A stretch of DNA of 64,000 nt from Bryum argenteum (lineage: Eukaryota > Streptophyta > Bryopsida > Bryales > Bryaceae). The stretch lies in the NCBI GenBank assembly GCA_037043015.1, contig CM073327.1:17156727-17220726 (forward strand), given 5' to 3'. Below are positions 23,090 through 35,706 of the stretch, in pieces. The translations under genes were made by a program, and so were the position numbers. Under the pieces are notes generated by a model that was not told the origin of the DNA, ran no database searches, and saw only the letters and a list, made by a program, of their open reading frames with translations. Each line of letters opens with the position of its first letter. The stretch's first letter is position 1.

Positions 23090-24480
23090 ACCCCCTATGT
23101 TTCAAGAGGCTTGTTGTGGGCCAATTTGACTTTGCTCAGCCTATGAAAATTAGAGCTCATGAAGCTCAAACTATTTGCAAGTTGTAGAGTTTTCCCATAC
23201 CTTTCCAAAAAGACTACTCGTGCTTTAAAATTCCTCATACTTTAGGACTTGTTTGCGGTCAAAGTTTGGTAACACTATTAGAGATTGCTAAAATGTGCCC
23301 AAAACCGCAGTATATGCTCATCCATCCTCAAAATCTATCCAAAATTGACAGAGTTGCCGAAACTTCAAAAATTCACCAAAAGTCAAGATTTTCATTTTCT
23401 TTTCAAGTTTGTTTCTTGTGCCTGTGAATAAGGTTCTAACGCATGATCTCACCATTTGGATTCTAAGGCAAGTGAAGAATTACCCATTTATCATCAAAGA
23501 ATTACTCGATAATTTGTTGAGAACCACATCCGATTCACAAAACCTCCTTTGGAATCATAGATTGTTCACAATTAGCCTTTGATTGCACACGAGGCACTTA
23601 GTGTTTGCTTAGTTGTTGAAAAAACTTACTATTAGAGAATGCTAATAGTATTTCTCTTAGGTTATCAATGATCTAGGAGATTGTAGCAAGATTTTATCAA
23701 TTTCACTTTAGACTGAAAAGTCTACCAACAAACCAATCGCAATCAAAAAATCACAGACTATAAAGTTGTTCGCCTTCATTTCAATAGCACCTTCTTCCAA
23801 AAAGTAATCATCAAAAAATTTCTTGGTTCAAATAATAGCTTTGTAATGGTAAAAACTGCCAAAAAATTTACGAAAGAAAAATAGTCCAAAACTAGACTCT
23901 TTGCTCTCAACTTTATGCCTTATTTTCAAAACATCTTTGATCTTGTCAAAGTTTCTACCACCAAAAGTAGACTCTAATAAGAAAAATCTTGAGAGATAAA
24001 GTTGAAATAGAAAGGTGGATGTAGGAGATATAGCTCCTCAAAAATTATCCACTTTTTCACTTTCTTCATGGACGAAAACTTAATGCAAATCTAGTAGCAA
24101 AAGTATTTGGATCAAAATAGTTTCAACTAGAAAGTTGCTAAGAATCACCTTAAGATCATGATCATGAAGAAAAGTTCATAAAAAATTGTTTTTGATCTCA
24201 CATAATTGGGTTGCAATGATAAAACATGCCCCATGCTTGGAAACCCACTACAGAAAGTTGTTTTCACTAAAATGCATGCCATTAATTCATACTTTACTGC
24301 ATGGGTCTGAAATTTTTACCACACAAACTAGATTTGATTAGGAACTAGAGCCAAGCAGTTTCATCCAAAACGGACCTTGTACAAAGAAGCTATGACACTT
24401 CAAAGTTGTTGCCGGTCATCCAAAATGTTGTTTTCCTACATTCGGCACAATTAGGGGTTAAGTTTCTCTGTAAGCCCCTA
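23090..24480 (-). repeat. Degenerate dispersed-repeat DNA
   Basis: Several landmarks of the 617-bp family are present in minus orientation, most clearly at 24240-24460 (AAATGCATGCCATTAATTCA, TTTCATCCAAAACGGACC, CATTCGGCACAATTAGGGGT). The part at 23140-23480 shares phrases with 20960-21200 (TTTAGGA...GGTCAAAGTTTGG-AACACTATTAG), showing a further member of the same repeat complex. No gene is supported. Confidence 0.5.
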
Positions 24481-25854
24481 GTGCCATTAGGGGTTAAGTT
24501 TTTCTTTAAGTCCCTTTTGCCAATAAGAGTTAAGATATATGGTTAATCCTATGACAACCAAGCCAATTTCAGCTAGAAAGACATTCAGAGAAAGTGTTGT
24601 AGATGGAAGTAAAAATGTAGTAGGCTTCATGAACACAGATGGTAGATTGTCAACAGGGATATCGTTAAGGACAATTGCACAATTGATACACGAATTGTAT
24701 GTATTAGAAATGAATTCGCATACTCTAGCGGCAAAGATGGGAGTGGTGTAAAAGGAATATAATATCGCCAAGGGAAGCCGATATGCATAGTCTAACAACA
24801 AAGGTGGGAGTGGTGTACAAGGACGTCGATAGGAAGAGCACCATGCATTTCAAGTACCATGCATTTCAAGTACCATGCATTTCAAGTACACTCAAGATTT
24901 CAAGGAACGTCTGGAACAAAGAACGTCTGGAATGTCAAGTAACGTCTTTGTGTTGCAGGCAGAAAAGGCCAATGATTGTCTTGATGAGGATGTGGTACAA
25001 TACTCTTGTCCTTCGGAGCGCCCGACAGAATTACGACGAGATTCCGACGTCCGACGGAGACTCATGTGTGATGACCACTTATACTTTGAGCGAAGTACAT
25101 TTGGAAGAGCCAAGAGTTAGTCTATGAGCGAAATATATTTGGGAGAGCCAAGAGTTAGTCTAGAAGTAGAGGTACCTTGTTGATGCAGGTGACAAGGAAT
25201 CTGATTAAGGCTTGGGTTCAAGCATGTGTTTTGTACATCTCGATTGCACTACTTTTCACAAATATTTTAATGAAAGAATCCGGTATTGAAGAGTTGGCAT
25301 GATTCTGATACAAGAGAAGTGGTAAATGACATGCATTGAACATAGGCAATGTATCAGATATTCACCATAAGACATCAAAAAGATTTAGGTAAAATTCCAA
25401 TCGAAAAGCAACAACCATGTGCGACCACGATGCATACCAGAACCTGCAATTATTTCATGACGGGCATGGTGAGCCCATTGAACTGAATGGAAACATTCGT
25501 ACCGCAGGCTTGCCACAGAGCCACTTGTGGAACGAGCCAAAACTTCCTGAATGGCCAACTAATGTACATCAGGAACAATGCTTCCTGAAGTGGCGCTGGT
25601 AATCAGCTCACACCGTCAACTCCTTCGGCAAGTCCGGAAACCTTTTATCAATGAACTCCTTGTACTTTGACCTCAGAGCATTCACTGCACACCCAAAAGT
25701 ACATTAGACTTTGCCCTCTTACCCTGGCATGAAGGTTTCTAAAGTCAGCTGCAATGGTCTGGTCTCCTCCAATGGCCGTGAGGTCCTAACTGTAGAATCC
25801 TGATTTGAATTCTACGATGAGAGGGCAGTAATTTTCCAATTACCTTACTGGTCC
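24481..25854. other. Intergenic DNA with short tandem repeats
   Basis: 24841-24888 is three copies of a 16-bp unit (CCATGCATTTCAAGTA). About 25088-25165 has two copies of a unit of about 39 bp containing GAGCCAAGAGTTAGTCTA. Short plus-strand frames at 24539-24751 and 25417-25602 were examined; neither has a recognisable domain or partner exon, although the second (61 codons) has a protein-like composition. The part nearest 25855 is the 3' UTR of the minus-strand gene. Confidence 0.4.
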
Positions 25855-28800
25855 TTAATCAGCTTTCTTAGAACCAGAGTTACGGGCAGTTTTGGGCTGC
25901 CCAGTACCTGCGGTCTCGGAAGGCTTCTTGCCCTTGCTCTTGGGCAATTTCTCCGTCACTGTTGATTCGATGTACTCGAGAAGATCATTCTCTGCATATA
26001 CAACCCAACATCATAAACCCCCAGACTCTGCTACAACGACATTGAAATTATGATTGTAGAAATATCAGGAGGAGTACCTTGTAAGACACTGGCGTTCACC
26101 AAAAATGCTGGGACGTTTGTACTCTCCAGCTGCAGATAGAAACGAGACATTATAATACATAACAGAGAGGCTTATAATGCAAAATTAGTTCCTAAGAGAC
26201 TTTAGTATGTATCTTACTACCCTATCCTGGATCTTACACCCAATTACAAAAGATGGCGAGGACAAAAGGATGAAAAAAGATCAATGAAAAAAGACCTTGC
26301 AACTTCTGTAACTACGGATTTGATCATCCCCATGAACCTAAATCTACATCATTTCGTGGTTTAACATATAATTAAAACATGCAATCAGAGATGCATTGCG
26401 AGAGAGACCACTATGGAAGGATAATATACTAAAACAAGGTCATTCACAAAGAACATAAACATTCGGCGTACCAGAGCTGTAAATTTCTTGGCAAGCTCAA
26501 CAGGATCGACAGACCCTGGGCCAGCTTGGTAGCCAGGTTGGAAATCCTCTCCATTGTAGCCCGCTACAAACAATGCACCCGCCTTCTCGGGAGTAACCTT
26601 CGAGATCTCAGGTACTGCTCCAGAGCTGCATACCATCCAGGATAATGACCATGTAAAAAACATTCCTTAATGCTGACAGCAAACAGCTAAACATCAAATA
26701 CAATGCAAGCAGATGTTACAAACCTGTCCGCAGTCACCAACACGACAGAGGTAGGAGTCTTGTAAAGATTGGTAGCTCCAGCTTCTTTACTCGCAAAAAG
26801 ACGAGCCACTCCTTCCTTGCTCCAGATTACACCGAGATCAGGTGATATGGCTGCTTTCAGAAGTCCACCGTTCTTTTGAATCACTGTCTCTGGGGCAAAC
26901 ACCACGACTGTTGCTCCTCCAGAAACCACAACCCTGCACCCTCTTTGATTTTAATATTGAGCGGACTTAAAACATCATGCTATACAAATCAGGTTCCACC
27001 TTTATTGATATTATAGTATGTTCATGAATTAACCCTACTAATTCAATTCTTGTAGATTAGACAAAGTGCAATCGTAACCTTGTCGCTGTAGTTTCACAGA
27101 ACAGCGTATCATATCGCTCCAACTTCTTTGCAGGCAAGCTTAAGCTTGATAATATACTGTCATCGTAGATAGAGGATAGACATCGTAGCTGGTAAGTTCG
27201 TCAGTAAAAGTGTAATTACGTGATTCTTAGGGCTTTAGATATACCGAACGTTTTCAATCAAATGCTTTAACCATCTGGAGAAGAACACAACTTAGTGTAA
27301 TCCAGAGAAACTTAATGATCTGATTTTATATGTTTCAACAGATGGAATACCATTCAAAAGATAAACAAAGTACTTACCGTGCTGAAAGTGGGAGAGCATC
27401 TCGAGACAAGACACTGGGTGCAGTAAGTGCAGCCAACGCCTTTTTGACAGTTTCAACGTCGGTAAATGCACTGCCGCCCAAGATCATTGCTGAGCGATCG
27501 TAGTCAATCACTACAAAAGCTTTCTTATCTTTGTCGGTAAGTCCAACACTGGCAACATCGGATGGACTGCAAAGCAACAGCTTGGTGTTATAAATTGCAT
27601 GTAAACATTATAAGCCAAGGAAAAGAATCCAGTCAAGAAGTACCTGTAACTTGAAGCAATGTAAACGGTGAAAGGAAACTCTTGTTGAGAGACTTGGCGA
27701 GTAGGGGCAGGTTCAAGAATGCTTCGGAACAACAACGCACTCGACGGATTGTCGGAGATGGTGCGCACTTTCGCATCAGAGAGTGGTGACGAACCGATGG
27801 CACCATCGTGTACATACAGCTTCTGCGAGCTCGTCAGGGATGCTGTCACCTGCATTAACAGCCTCTTTTCATTAGTCTCGTCAAAACTCTGAACCTTATA
27901 AGCCAATAACTTCACCATAGGACCCCTCTTAAACACTAAAAATTGATCACGAACCTCCTTGTAAAGTCGGTTGAAGTGAGCTTTGCTGATGTCAGTAGCT
28001 CCCGCGCTGTATGAACCCCGTGCATACACAGTCGTAGCTTTGGTTGGCGCTGAAGAACAAGAATGTTAGAGCCAAAGCCAATGTACTGGAGAAATTAATG
28101 AAGGCATGTGCTCGGATCATCCTAAAAACTACATTCGATAGGTCCATTCGATAAGTATAGGAGTTTAGAACACTTCACGACGAGAAAACAAACCTTAATC
28201 AGGTGCAAGAAGAAACCATGTCCTACATTTCTGAATGAAGTAAACGTCCTACGGTTCTAACTAAACTACAATCGACTGGAGGGAAATCCATACAACGGAT
28301 AACTACTTGCAGGCTACAGAGCCAGGTGCTGGACTTAATTAGAAAAGATATCATGAAGATAAGTAGGTATACAGATTTTCTACCTGGAATGGCGGCATTG
28401 AGTTTCTTAAGTTCTGACTCTCTCAGGTTACGATAAGCCTCTCCTTTCGGTGCAACGCCTTTAGCACAAAGAGCCCAGTTAAGAGCATAATTCACTCCAG
28501 GACCTTCCCTGCCATATAGAAACCAAACCTTCAATACAAAGCTGTCGACATTGAACTCTACATAAAATCACAACAAGAAGTACGAACCTTGGGAACACAA
28601 TTTGCGGTAGTTGTCCAGCACCTGACTCGGTCGCCTGTAGAGGGACATTGTCAAATTAGCTTCGCATACAACTGCCGCAATATCGAATTAAAACATGAAT
28701 CTTATTTATTAATAAATTCCAACCCCGACACAAGTCAACATCATTGGAGGAACTGATCTCATTGTGTCCGAACCCTAGTTCCTCTCATGCACACGATCCC

Positions 28801-29022
28801 TCGTCGAATCAATAGAATTTTGGGAAATGAATCGATTGTGTCTAGTTCAGAGGTGCAATGCCATTGTTTCAAGCGGATCTAGGTCCGAAGAGATCAACCC
28901 CTGGAGAGAGGAATGCAGTGTACCTTGTCGGTCGCCACTTGAGCGGCAGAGCACGCGGGCGCCGAAGCGTGCGCATGGCGAGTGGAGAGGCGCGCCAGGC
29001 GTTGCACCACGACTCTCCTCAT
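25855..29022 (-). CDS. PEP-carboxykinase-like protein, mitochondrial, P-loop absent
   Basis: Ten exons (minus): 29022-28924, 28634-28588, 28508-28384, 28049-27955, 27849-27644, 27566-27378, 26933-26724, 26625-26472, 26129-26078, 25991-25855; all phases close to 437 residues. Residues 1-33 are Arg-rich with no acids before D32, typical of a mitochondrial presequence. The body aligns by eye with ATP-dependent PEP carboxykinase: LYVHDGAIGSS resembles the LFVVDAFCGAN region, YDRSAMILGGSAF (213-225) the TERMQLIGGTWYGG region, K232-K233 sit where the catalytic lysine pair lies, and VTADSSGAVPEISKVTP (320-336) matches the LTADAFGVLPPVSRLTP segment. The P-loop (GLSGTGKTT) and the catalytic His region between them are missing, replaced by VVVSGGATVVVFAP. 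The C-terminus is a Lys-rich tail. It is probably a non-catalytic relative; its function is unknown. Confidence 0.8.
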
Positions 29023-29249
29023 GATCGAAAGCTGTGATTGTAACCCTAATCAGCGTCACACAATGCAAGAGGACCGAGCAGCTTCTTCCTTCGCTTCTTG
29101 GTGAAGAAGGACGGAGTCGAGGACGAGGACTTGGATGAATGATTCGGGTCGAATGAATGTCGTCGAGGTCATATGGATGAACAATGTTACACCGTGTGAA
29201 ACCAAGAAGATTGTTGGGTGAATAAAATGTCTTTTGACTTACCCTTCAT

Positions 29250-29610
29250 GATAGATAAATAGAAAAATAGATATAAATTCCGATCTCTTTTTAGAGGGCC
29301 GGCGTGAATGAAGCGTCCGTTCGTAATGCTAATAACCTGATGCTCATCAGAGAAGGGGAAATTGGGACAATACTAATTCCCTCTTTCAAGGGTGGACACT
29401 ATAACTACACTAGTTTCTAGTGTCTTCAAGATACTTGACATAGTATCCCCCCAAAGGGCTTTGAGGTACCCATATAACAAGGTCCAAGGACCCTGAACCA
29501 TAGTTGAGTTGACTATGATGGTGATCACCACGCCGGCATGGGGAATAGAACCCGCGACCTCCTCATTCGGGGCCATGAGCCCCAACCACCAAGCCAAGGC
29601 CAGTGGTGTG
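29250..29610 (-). mobile_element. tRNA-derived SINE, full-length copy
   Basis: Read on the minus strand the element starts with a tRNA-like head: TGGCTTGGTGG fits a Pol III A box and GGTTCTATTCC fits a B box with one mismatch. It ends with a TCTA-type tail (GATAGATAAATAG on plus). Flanks share TTACCCTT (29239-29246 and 29611-29618), a likely target-site duplication. Other copies lie at 46261 and 62313, with truncated ones at 4420 and 46150. Confidence 0.8.
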
Positions 29611-29618
29611 TTACCCTT

Positions 29619-32600
29619 GATAATATATGACCATGCTTACTATCAACAGAATATCGTGAACTTTAATGGTGGGGAAGACAAAAAAAAATGGAACATCAAC
29701 CATTTGTGGAGTTGGTCCTAATAGAAGGTTGCTTGACCTACTGTTTATGTTGATACCAACACACCATGTAATTACATCAAGTTGTAGGTTTCACTTGATT
29801 TTAAAGATACCACAATGTGTAATTTCAAATACCATTGTGAGAAATTATTCATTTAGATGTAAACATTCATCTGAATAACTATTTCACATATTTGTCATCC
29901 ATTGGTTGTATCACCAAATTGATAGGGATTATATTGAGTCTTGAGACTTTCAAAATCTTAGATTACTCAATTTTAAAATAATTAAAGATTTTCTAAAAAT
30001 TAAAGGCCGTACTCAAGGAGTTCAACATCGATACAAGAATAAGATTATTATATGTAACATCTTATTTATAACTAAATATTCAACAACAATGGCCATTTAA
30101 TGACATTAATTTGACTTTATTAGAACATCATTTGGATATACTCACTTCTATCACATGTATTCTTTAAGTCCAAAAGGTTCAAAAGGGTAATATAGCTTCA
30201 ACGGTTTTAAATTCATAATGACTAAGCATGATGCCTAAGCGTGCATATGGCAAGTGGAAGGGCGCAGGAGGTGTTGCACAATCTTCCTCAACTTTTAACA
30301 ATATTCTCGTCTATCCATTCCTCACCTTGTAGAACCCAATCAATGGCTTAGCTTCCTCCAATTCTTCCTAAGCATGATGCTTTTATTTTTGTGAAAAGGA
30401 GTAAACACCAAATGAATATATTTTAATGAATGTTGTTGATTACAGCAATTCTACCTTTAATTACAAGGGTAATTTCAAGGGTACATATTATTAAGTTTAG
30501 ACTTTCCAACCTCAAGGGCTATAGGAGCTGAACTGTCAAAAAAAGCACGCAAGAGTGAACACCGAAAGACCAACAACTAACTTATATCTATCCACATCTA
30601 CCATTGTAATCTTTAAGTTTTGTTGGTAGACATTATCACAAGGTAAAGAAGTTGGTATTCTTAAAATATGTTCTCATAAAAAGTTGGGTATCTCTTATGG
30701 TTGAGAGCTTGGTTTCTTAAGCCTCTTCTTTGTCCTTGTAATCTTAGCTAACACCTCTTCTAAAGAAGAAGCTGAAATATAGCCTTTTATTCTTCAGTTT
30801 TGATTGCTTAATAGCAATTAGGTTGCTAATCATTGATATTGTTGATGTTATATATTCTTATGATATGTTCAATATATCATCAATATCTTCTGCGTATATT
30901 GATGATATACATGTAGCAAATGAACATATATATCCCCTAAAGGCCCGAGGGGTTTGAAGAAAAACTTAGATGTGTTATAAAATTTGGATTCGGTAACCCT
31001 TATGAAGTAGCACTACAAAGATAGTATAAAGGCCACAAACTCTAAATTATATCTATACGATTAAATTTCCTAAAATAAGTAAGATTTGTTTCATAATTAA
31101 TTAAAGAGAGTAAAACTTTGAAATCAATATAAAATGTAATTTCTATTATTAGTACTTGGAAATTTCCATGATTGGCTAAAATCACATATTATATGATAAA
31201 ATGGAGAGAGGCCACAAGTAACCTATGTGAAACCTTATTAGTTTCCCAAAATAGTAAGTTTTCTTACACTAAGAAATCTTTGCCATGTTTGTGTTTGAAG
31301 GCTTATTCTGAACAATCTATAAATCCAAACATGGTTCTGTAAATTGGTTGTGGTTCCCAACTTACCAAACTTCTGGAATGTTAAAAAACTAATTCCAAAA
31401 AAATTTTGTTTTTATTCTGGTACAGCTCCTCAAAATTCGAGATCGACCATAAAATGGTTGATTGAGCTCTTAGGGGATATAATAAGTATCTTATAAGGCG
31501 CTTTGGGGAAACTTGATTCATGTGAACTCTTGGGACTTGTTCAAGAAATGTTTGAGTTTCAATGAGGTACTTGTGCAAGAGATACTAGATGCTATTGGAT
31601 CCTCTCGCCTTCATGAGCATTGTCTCAAATACATAATTGATAATGGTGTTCAAGTATCTTTTATTTAAGAAAAAAAGAAACAAAAAGAGAACAAAAGCCT
31701 TAAGTAGCAGGTCATCCCTAAACCCTAAAGCCATAGAATTTTTACATTATTTGGCATTTTAAGAATGGTATACTTTTTGCTATAGGGCTATGTAGTTACC
31801 ATTATATGGTTTCCTTGCAAATTGTTTTTTTAGGTAAGAAAGATTGTGATAGAGATGGGCACAATTCACTTGTTTTAGTGAGTGTGGTTGATTTCATGAG
31901 TAGGATTGAGGTTACCAATGTACAAAAGGATTTGTAATTAAATGTGTTTTTAGTTGTGTTGAATCAACAAGTTTATTTGAGGAAATATTGTTCAAAAATG
32001 GAAGGTAAGATTATAGCAATAGTAGTAGTGGAAATAAGTGTAAGTAGAAAAACTACGAGACTCATCTAGCCTACATCGAGCACCCATTCATTCAAGATGA
32101 TAATTACTTCACACAAGTGATATGAATCATATTTAAACTTGCAATCAACTATCATTTGACCTAATTTATTAAGTGATGGTACATTTTTAGATATAAAGTA
32201 ATGATACTCTTTTTAGATTTTATATGTATGACCCCACTAGCTTTTTCAAGCTTTCCAAATAGATGCGTTGTTTTTTTATAATTTTAATAATTGGTGGAAG
32301 CATTGAATTCATTTTTCATATGTCGGGTGGCATCAATATGCACATATCGACCTAGAAGTTGAATCTTCTTCGTAGTGTCGATACAAATTTTATCAAAATT
32401 GGTTACAACACTTTTGATACCGTGATATTTATATTTTTTTAATGATGCCACCAAAATTCTAGCTCTACAATCTTTTATCAATCTTTTATGAAAATGGTGA
32501 CTACATCCCCTACCCATGTTTGTAAATATGTGTGCTTCGAGTGATCATCATTTGGATATCAATGACTACGAATGGTTTTGCATATGCATAAAACTTTCCC

Positions 32601-33066
32601 AATATTAGACAAAGTCATTTCATGATGTTTTCAGAATTTCAACATTTTTTAAAAAATGTTCCGGATTTGAGGAAATATTGAATCTGATCCATATATGCCA
32701 ATATAGCTTAGGGTATCGTATTACCCTTCAAACAACCTTTAAGAATATAAAAGAGAGAGGTAGAATGGAAGGAGTGAGAGTGAAGATGAAGGATGCAAGT
32801 AGCAGAGGTCGGCGACCATCGTTAATTGCAAGACTTGAACGGCGACCGCCTCCTCCAAACAGCGGTGAGCGAGGACACGTTCATGAAAAGAAGATGACAC
32901 TCTCGTCACAAACGGATGAATACTGGATGAAAACCAGGCGAAATTACGAAGAGGACGAATGAACGCGAGGAAATGGATGAATGAAGTCGCTTCATTCTGG
33001 TTGAGTGAGGCCACAGGAAAGAGAAGAAGAGCAATAACAAGCGGCGATGGCGAGCGAGCTTTGGCG
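29619..33066. other. AT-rich intergenic DNA, no gene recognised
   Basis: No supported gene. Features seen: a relic of exon 1 of the neighbouring PEPCK-like gene at about 30232-30296 (listed separately) and a small palindromic AT segment near 30868-30912. The last 300 bases before 33067 form the 5' UTR of the F-box/LysM gene and contain an open frame without known domains. Confidence 0.45.
30232..30296 (-). pseudogene. Relic of PEPCK-like exon 1
   Basis: CTAAGCGTGCATATGGCAAG...GGTGTTGCACAATCTTCCTC matches the exon 1 text CGAAGCGTGCGCATGGCGAG...GCGTTGCACCACGACTCTCC at about 28968-29019, with many transitions towards A/T and small indels. The start codon region is lost. It looks like a decayed duplicate of the presequence exon about 1.3 kb upstream of the live gene. 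Confidence 0.6.
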
Positions 33067-35706
33067 ATGGAGGCATCGGAATTCAGCTTCCTGTTCGAGC
33101 CATCGCTGGACGCCGACGTGCTGCGCGTCATCCTCAGCCGCTTGCCGTGCCTGCCGCTCCTCGCACGGGCCGCTTGCGTGAGCCGCAGCTGGCGCACGGT
33201 CGCCACGGACCCCGCCTTGCTCATGAACTGCTTCAAAGCGCAGTGGAAGCTCCGGGACGTCGTCGGCCGACCTTCTCTTTCCTCTAGTCCGAAATTTTTC
33301 CACCGCGGCCTCCGATTGTTCGCCATTTCGCATCCCCTGCAACGCTGGGATACCGTCGATAGCTTGGCTGTCAAGTACGACGTCCAGGTGACTCTCGCAA
33401 TCTTTTTCTCCTCGAATTTCGCGCTTCTGAAGCCTTATCAATCATCTGGTTCACTCTCTCTTCTCGTTAATTTTCTAATTACACTCTCCAATTTGACTCT
33501 CGCAATCTTGTTCTCTGCGCTTCTGAAGCCTTGTAAGTACCTTGATCTACAGTCTCCAACTCTTTAGCCTTAAAGCTACACAGTCCATTTCTTAGCCTTA
33601 CAATCGCACTGTCCATTCTTGGACCTTGTAAGTACACTCTCCGTAGGTTTTCTGGAGATATGGAGAGTGTTCACCTTTTCTTTTTTAGTGAAGTACCTTG
33701 TCGCCAATGATGTAGCTGACATTTGAGTCACGCGCTTCTGAATATTTTCTATGACATTGATTTTCACTCTCCAGTGTTTAGGCTTATAATTACACTCTCT
33801 ACTCTTAATTTGACTCGCAATTTTGCCTCTCCTTGCTTGCTACACGGGAGTTTTTCGTCGCCGACTGCGATACATATCAAGTTAGCTGATGTAAGTTCGC
33901 TTTAGGAGTGAGTTTCTCAGCTGGTCGTATTCTTTCTTTCTGTGCACTGGCATTGGAAAGACAATATGCATATGTTAGATTGTATTTCAGGGTGCCAAAT
34001 GTTGATCGCCGCCTTTTGAGGACCACAAGGCAACTGATAATCTTGATAGGTAGATGAGGAGTGTAGTGTCGTTTCAATTCCACGCTCTTGACATACATTT
34101 CGAGGAAGTGCTAAGGGAAGCGTTTGACGCTTGTAAAGTCTCTCTCCTTAGGGAGAAGATTGGAACCTGTACGTAGTGCGAGATTGAAAAGCTTTGAATT
34201 TATTCATGTTCATTTGGAATCTTGTACTTTTAATTAGAGAGTGTGATCTCTAGTTTGAACAAAAGTCAGGTTGTACAGATGTGAATTGAGCCTTATGATG
34301 TGGACGATGTCTATGGCTGCTTGTGCTGGAAGGCGGTCAAAAGATTTAAGTTCAATACAATTAAGCTATAAGGTTGTTTTTATTGTCTGGAATTGCTGCG
34401 CAAATTATCTAGCTTCGCATTTATCATGTGGTATTTTTTCAGCTTAACGTCAGCATAAGACTGACGATGTGATCATTATGTGGATTGCAGGCTACAGAGA
34501 TTAGAAATTTCAATCATATGGGCAGCGATTATGACATACATCGCCGCAAGAGGTTATTAATACCAGTAACGAAGCCGGAATTTCTAGCTGGAAAGACATG
34601 CTATATAGAGTATGACGTACACACGAAATGCGAATTGGCAGTGTTATATGCAAGAGGGGAGCCAAGTAGATCGGAAGATGCTGGAAGTAGTGAAATGCAC
34701 ATAGTTCAGAGCTCCTCAGGAGAATCCAGAGTTCCTGAAATAGATCGTGCGAGCACTAGTGGCAACGCGGACGGGTCTCTCGACAGAGTTTATTTCATCC
34801 GAGGTTTGAATGAGGTTCGATCTACCGCTAAAGGAAAGGGTAAATATGTAGAGGACGTAGAGGACATCGCAGGCTTGACTGAGGATCTTTGGAGGAAGAT
34901 CCTGGGGCTCTTGCCAGTAACTGCACTGGGGCAGGCAGCTTGTGTTTGCCGCCTTTGGCATTCCATTGCAACCGACCCTGCCGCATTGGCATCGGCGTTC
35001 ATGGCTCCATGGAAACTGAAGAAGATCGTCGGACGACCGATGTCCAAAAGCTTTTGGCGTGGCCAGCTCGCACAGCTTGCCATCTCTCATCGATTGCAAC
35101 GGCAGGAGACCATGGCCGGCCTAGCTGTAAAATACAGAGTGCAGGTACATGTACTCTTCGACCTCCTTTATTATCTGTTCGGTAGCGATCACCAACAATT
35201 CTCTTCTCATAAAACGTTGTGGGCAAAGTTGCATTTGATCTGATGGTAGCTCTCTTACAGCGGCTCATCAGAATATTGTGGGTTGCATTGGATTCGATCG
35301 CTCCTTTATTGAACGAGTTGTTATGGTGGTGCAGGTTCCAGAGATTAGGAGGGTAAATAACATGATGAGTGACCATGGTATTCACTCACGTGAGCGATTG
35401 CTCATTCCAGTATCGGACCCCGAGGTACTGGTAGGCCAAACCTGCTTCATCGAGGTCGATGCCTTCGCCAAACGGGAAGTAGGAGTGGTGTACCTGGACT
35501 TGACTGGGCCCAAGTTGAGCGAGGCGACCCGTGCTGCAGAGAGGGCACAGCACAAGCTGAAGAAGGAAGTGCTCGAGTCCTTGAAAAGGAGCTTGAAGGT
35601 TGACGACAGCACTGCGAAATACTATTTCTCACTTGATGATGGTGACCTTCGTGGTGCCTTGCAGGAGTTCACTGAGGACCTTCAGTGGGAACGCTCAGCG
35701 CAGTAG
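33067..35706 (+). CDS. Double F-box/LysM protein
   Basis: Exons 33067-33387, 34491-35144 and 35335-35706, all phase 0, give 448 residues. F-box 1 is at about 12-50 (DADVLRVILSRLPCLPLL...CVSRSWRTVATD). LysM 1 is at about 88-130, interrupted by intron 1 after AVKYDVQ. F-box 2 is at about 232-272 (LTEDLWRKILGLLP...CVCRLWHSIATD). LysM 2 is at about 306-350, interrupted by intron 2 after AVKYRVQ. A UBA/CUE-like tail ends the protein (SLKVDDSTAKYYFSLDDGD). Plant relatives of this family carry one F-box plus one LysM and this tail, and are presumed intracellular adaptors of SCF ubiquitin ligases. Here the module is doubled within one uninterrupted exon, and both LysM domains are split at the same codon. 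The ATG at 33067 is preferred over 32959 because the F-box follows at once. Confidence 0.85.

Noticed and set aside
24539-24751. 70-codon plus-strand frame as a gene or gag remnant
   Set aside because: Protein-like in part, but no recognised domain, no neighbouring retroelement motifs and no exon partner.
25855-29022. First reading of the minus-strand gene as a cytochrome bc1 core (QCR2) or processing-peptidase subunit
   Set aside because: The assembled protein aligns by motif with ATP-dependent PEP carboxykinase and not with M16 peptidases; no HxxEH-like or core-2 motifs are present.
29520-29605. A functional tRNA gene at the SINE head
   Set aside because: The A- and B-box-like words are present, but the sequence lacks a complete cloverleaf with paired acceptor stem and is repeated as part of a 350-bp element.
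29509-29721. Open frames such as the one reading through the SINEs at 29509, 46507 and 62364
   Set aside because: They recur only because the SINE sequence recurs; they are shadows of a non-coding retroposon.
31720-31740. CCTAAACCCTAAA as an interstitial telomere array
   Set aside because: Only about two units; too short to be meaningful.
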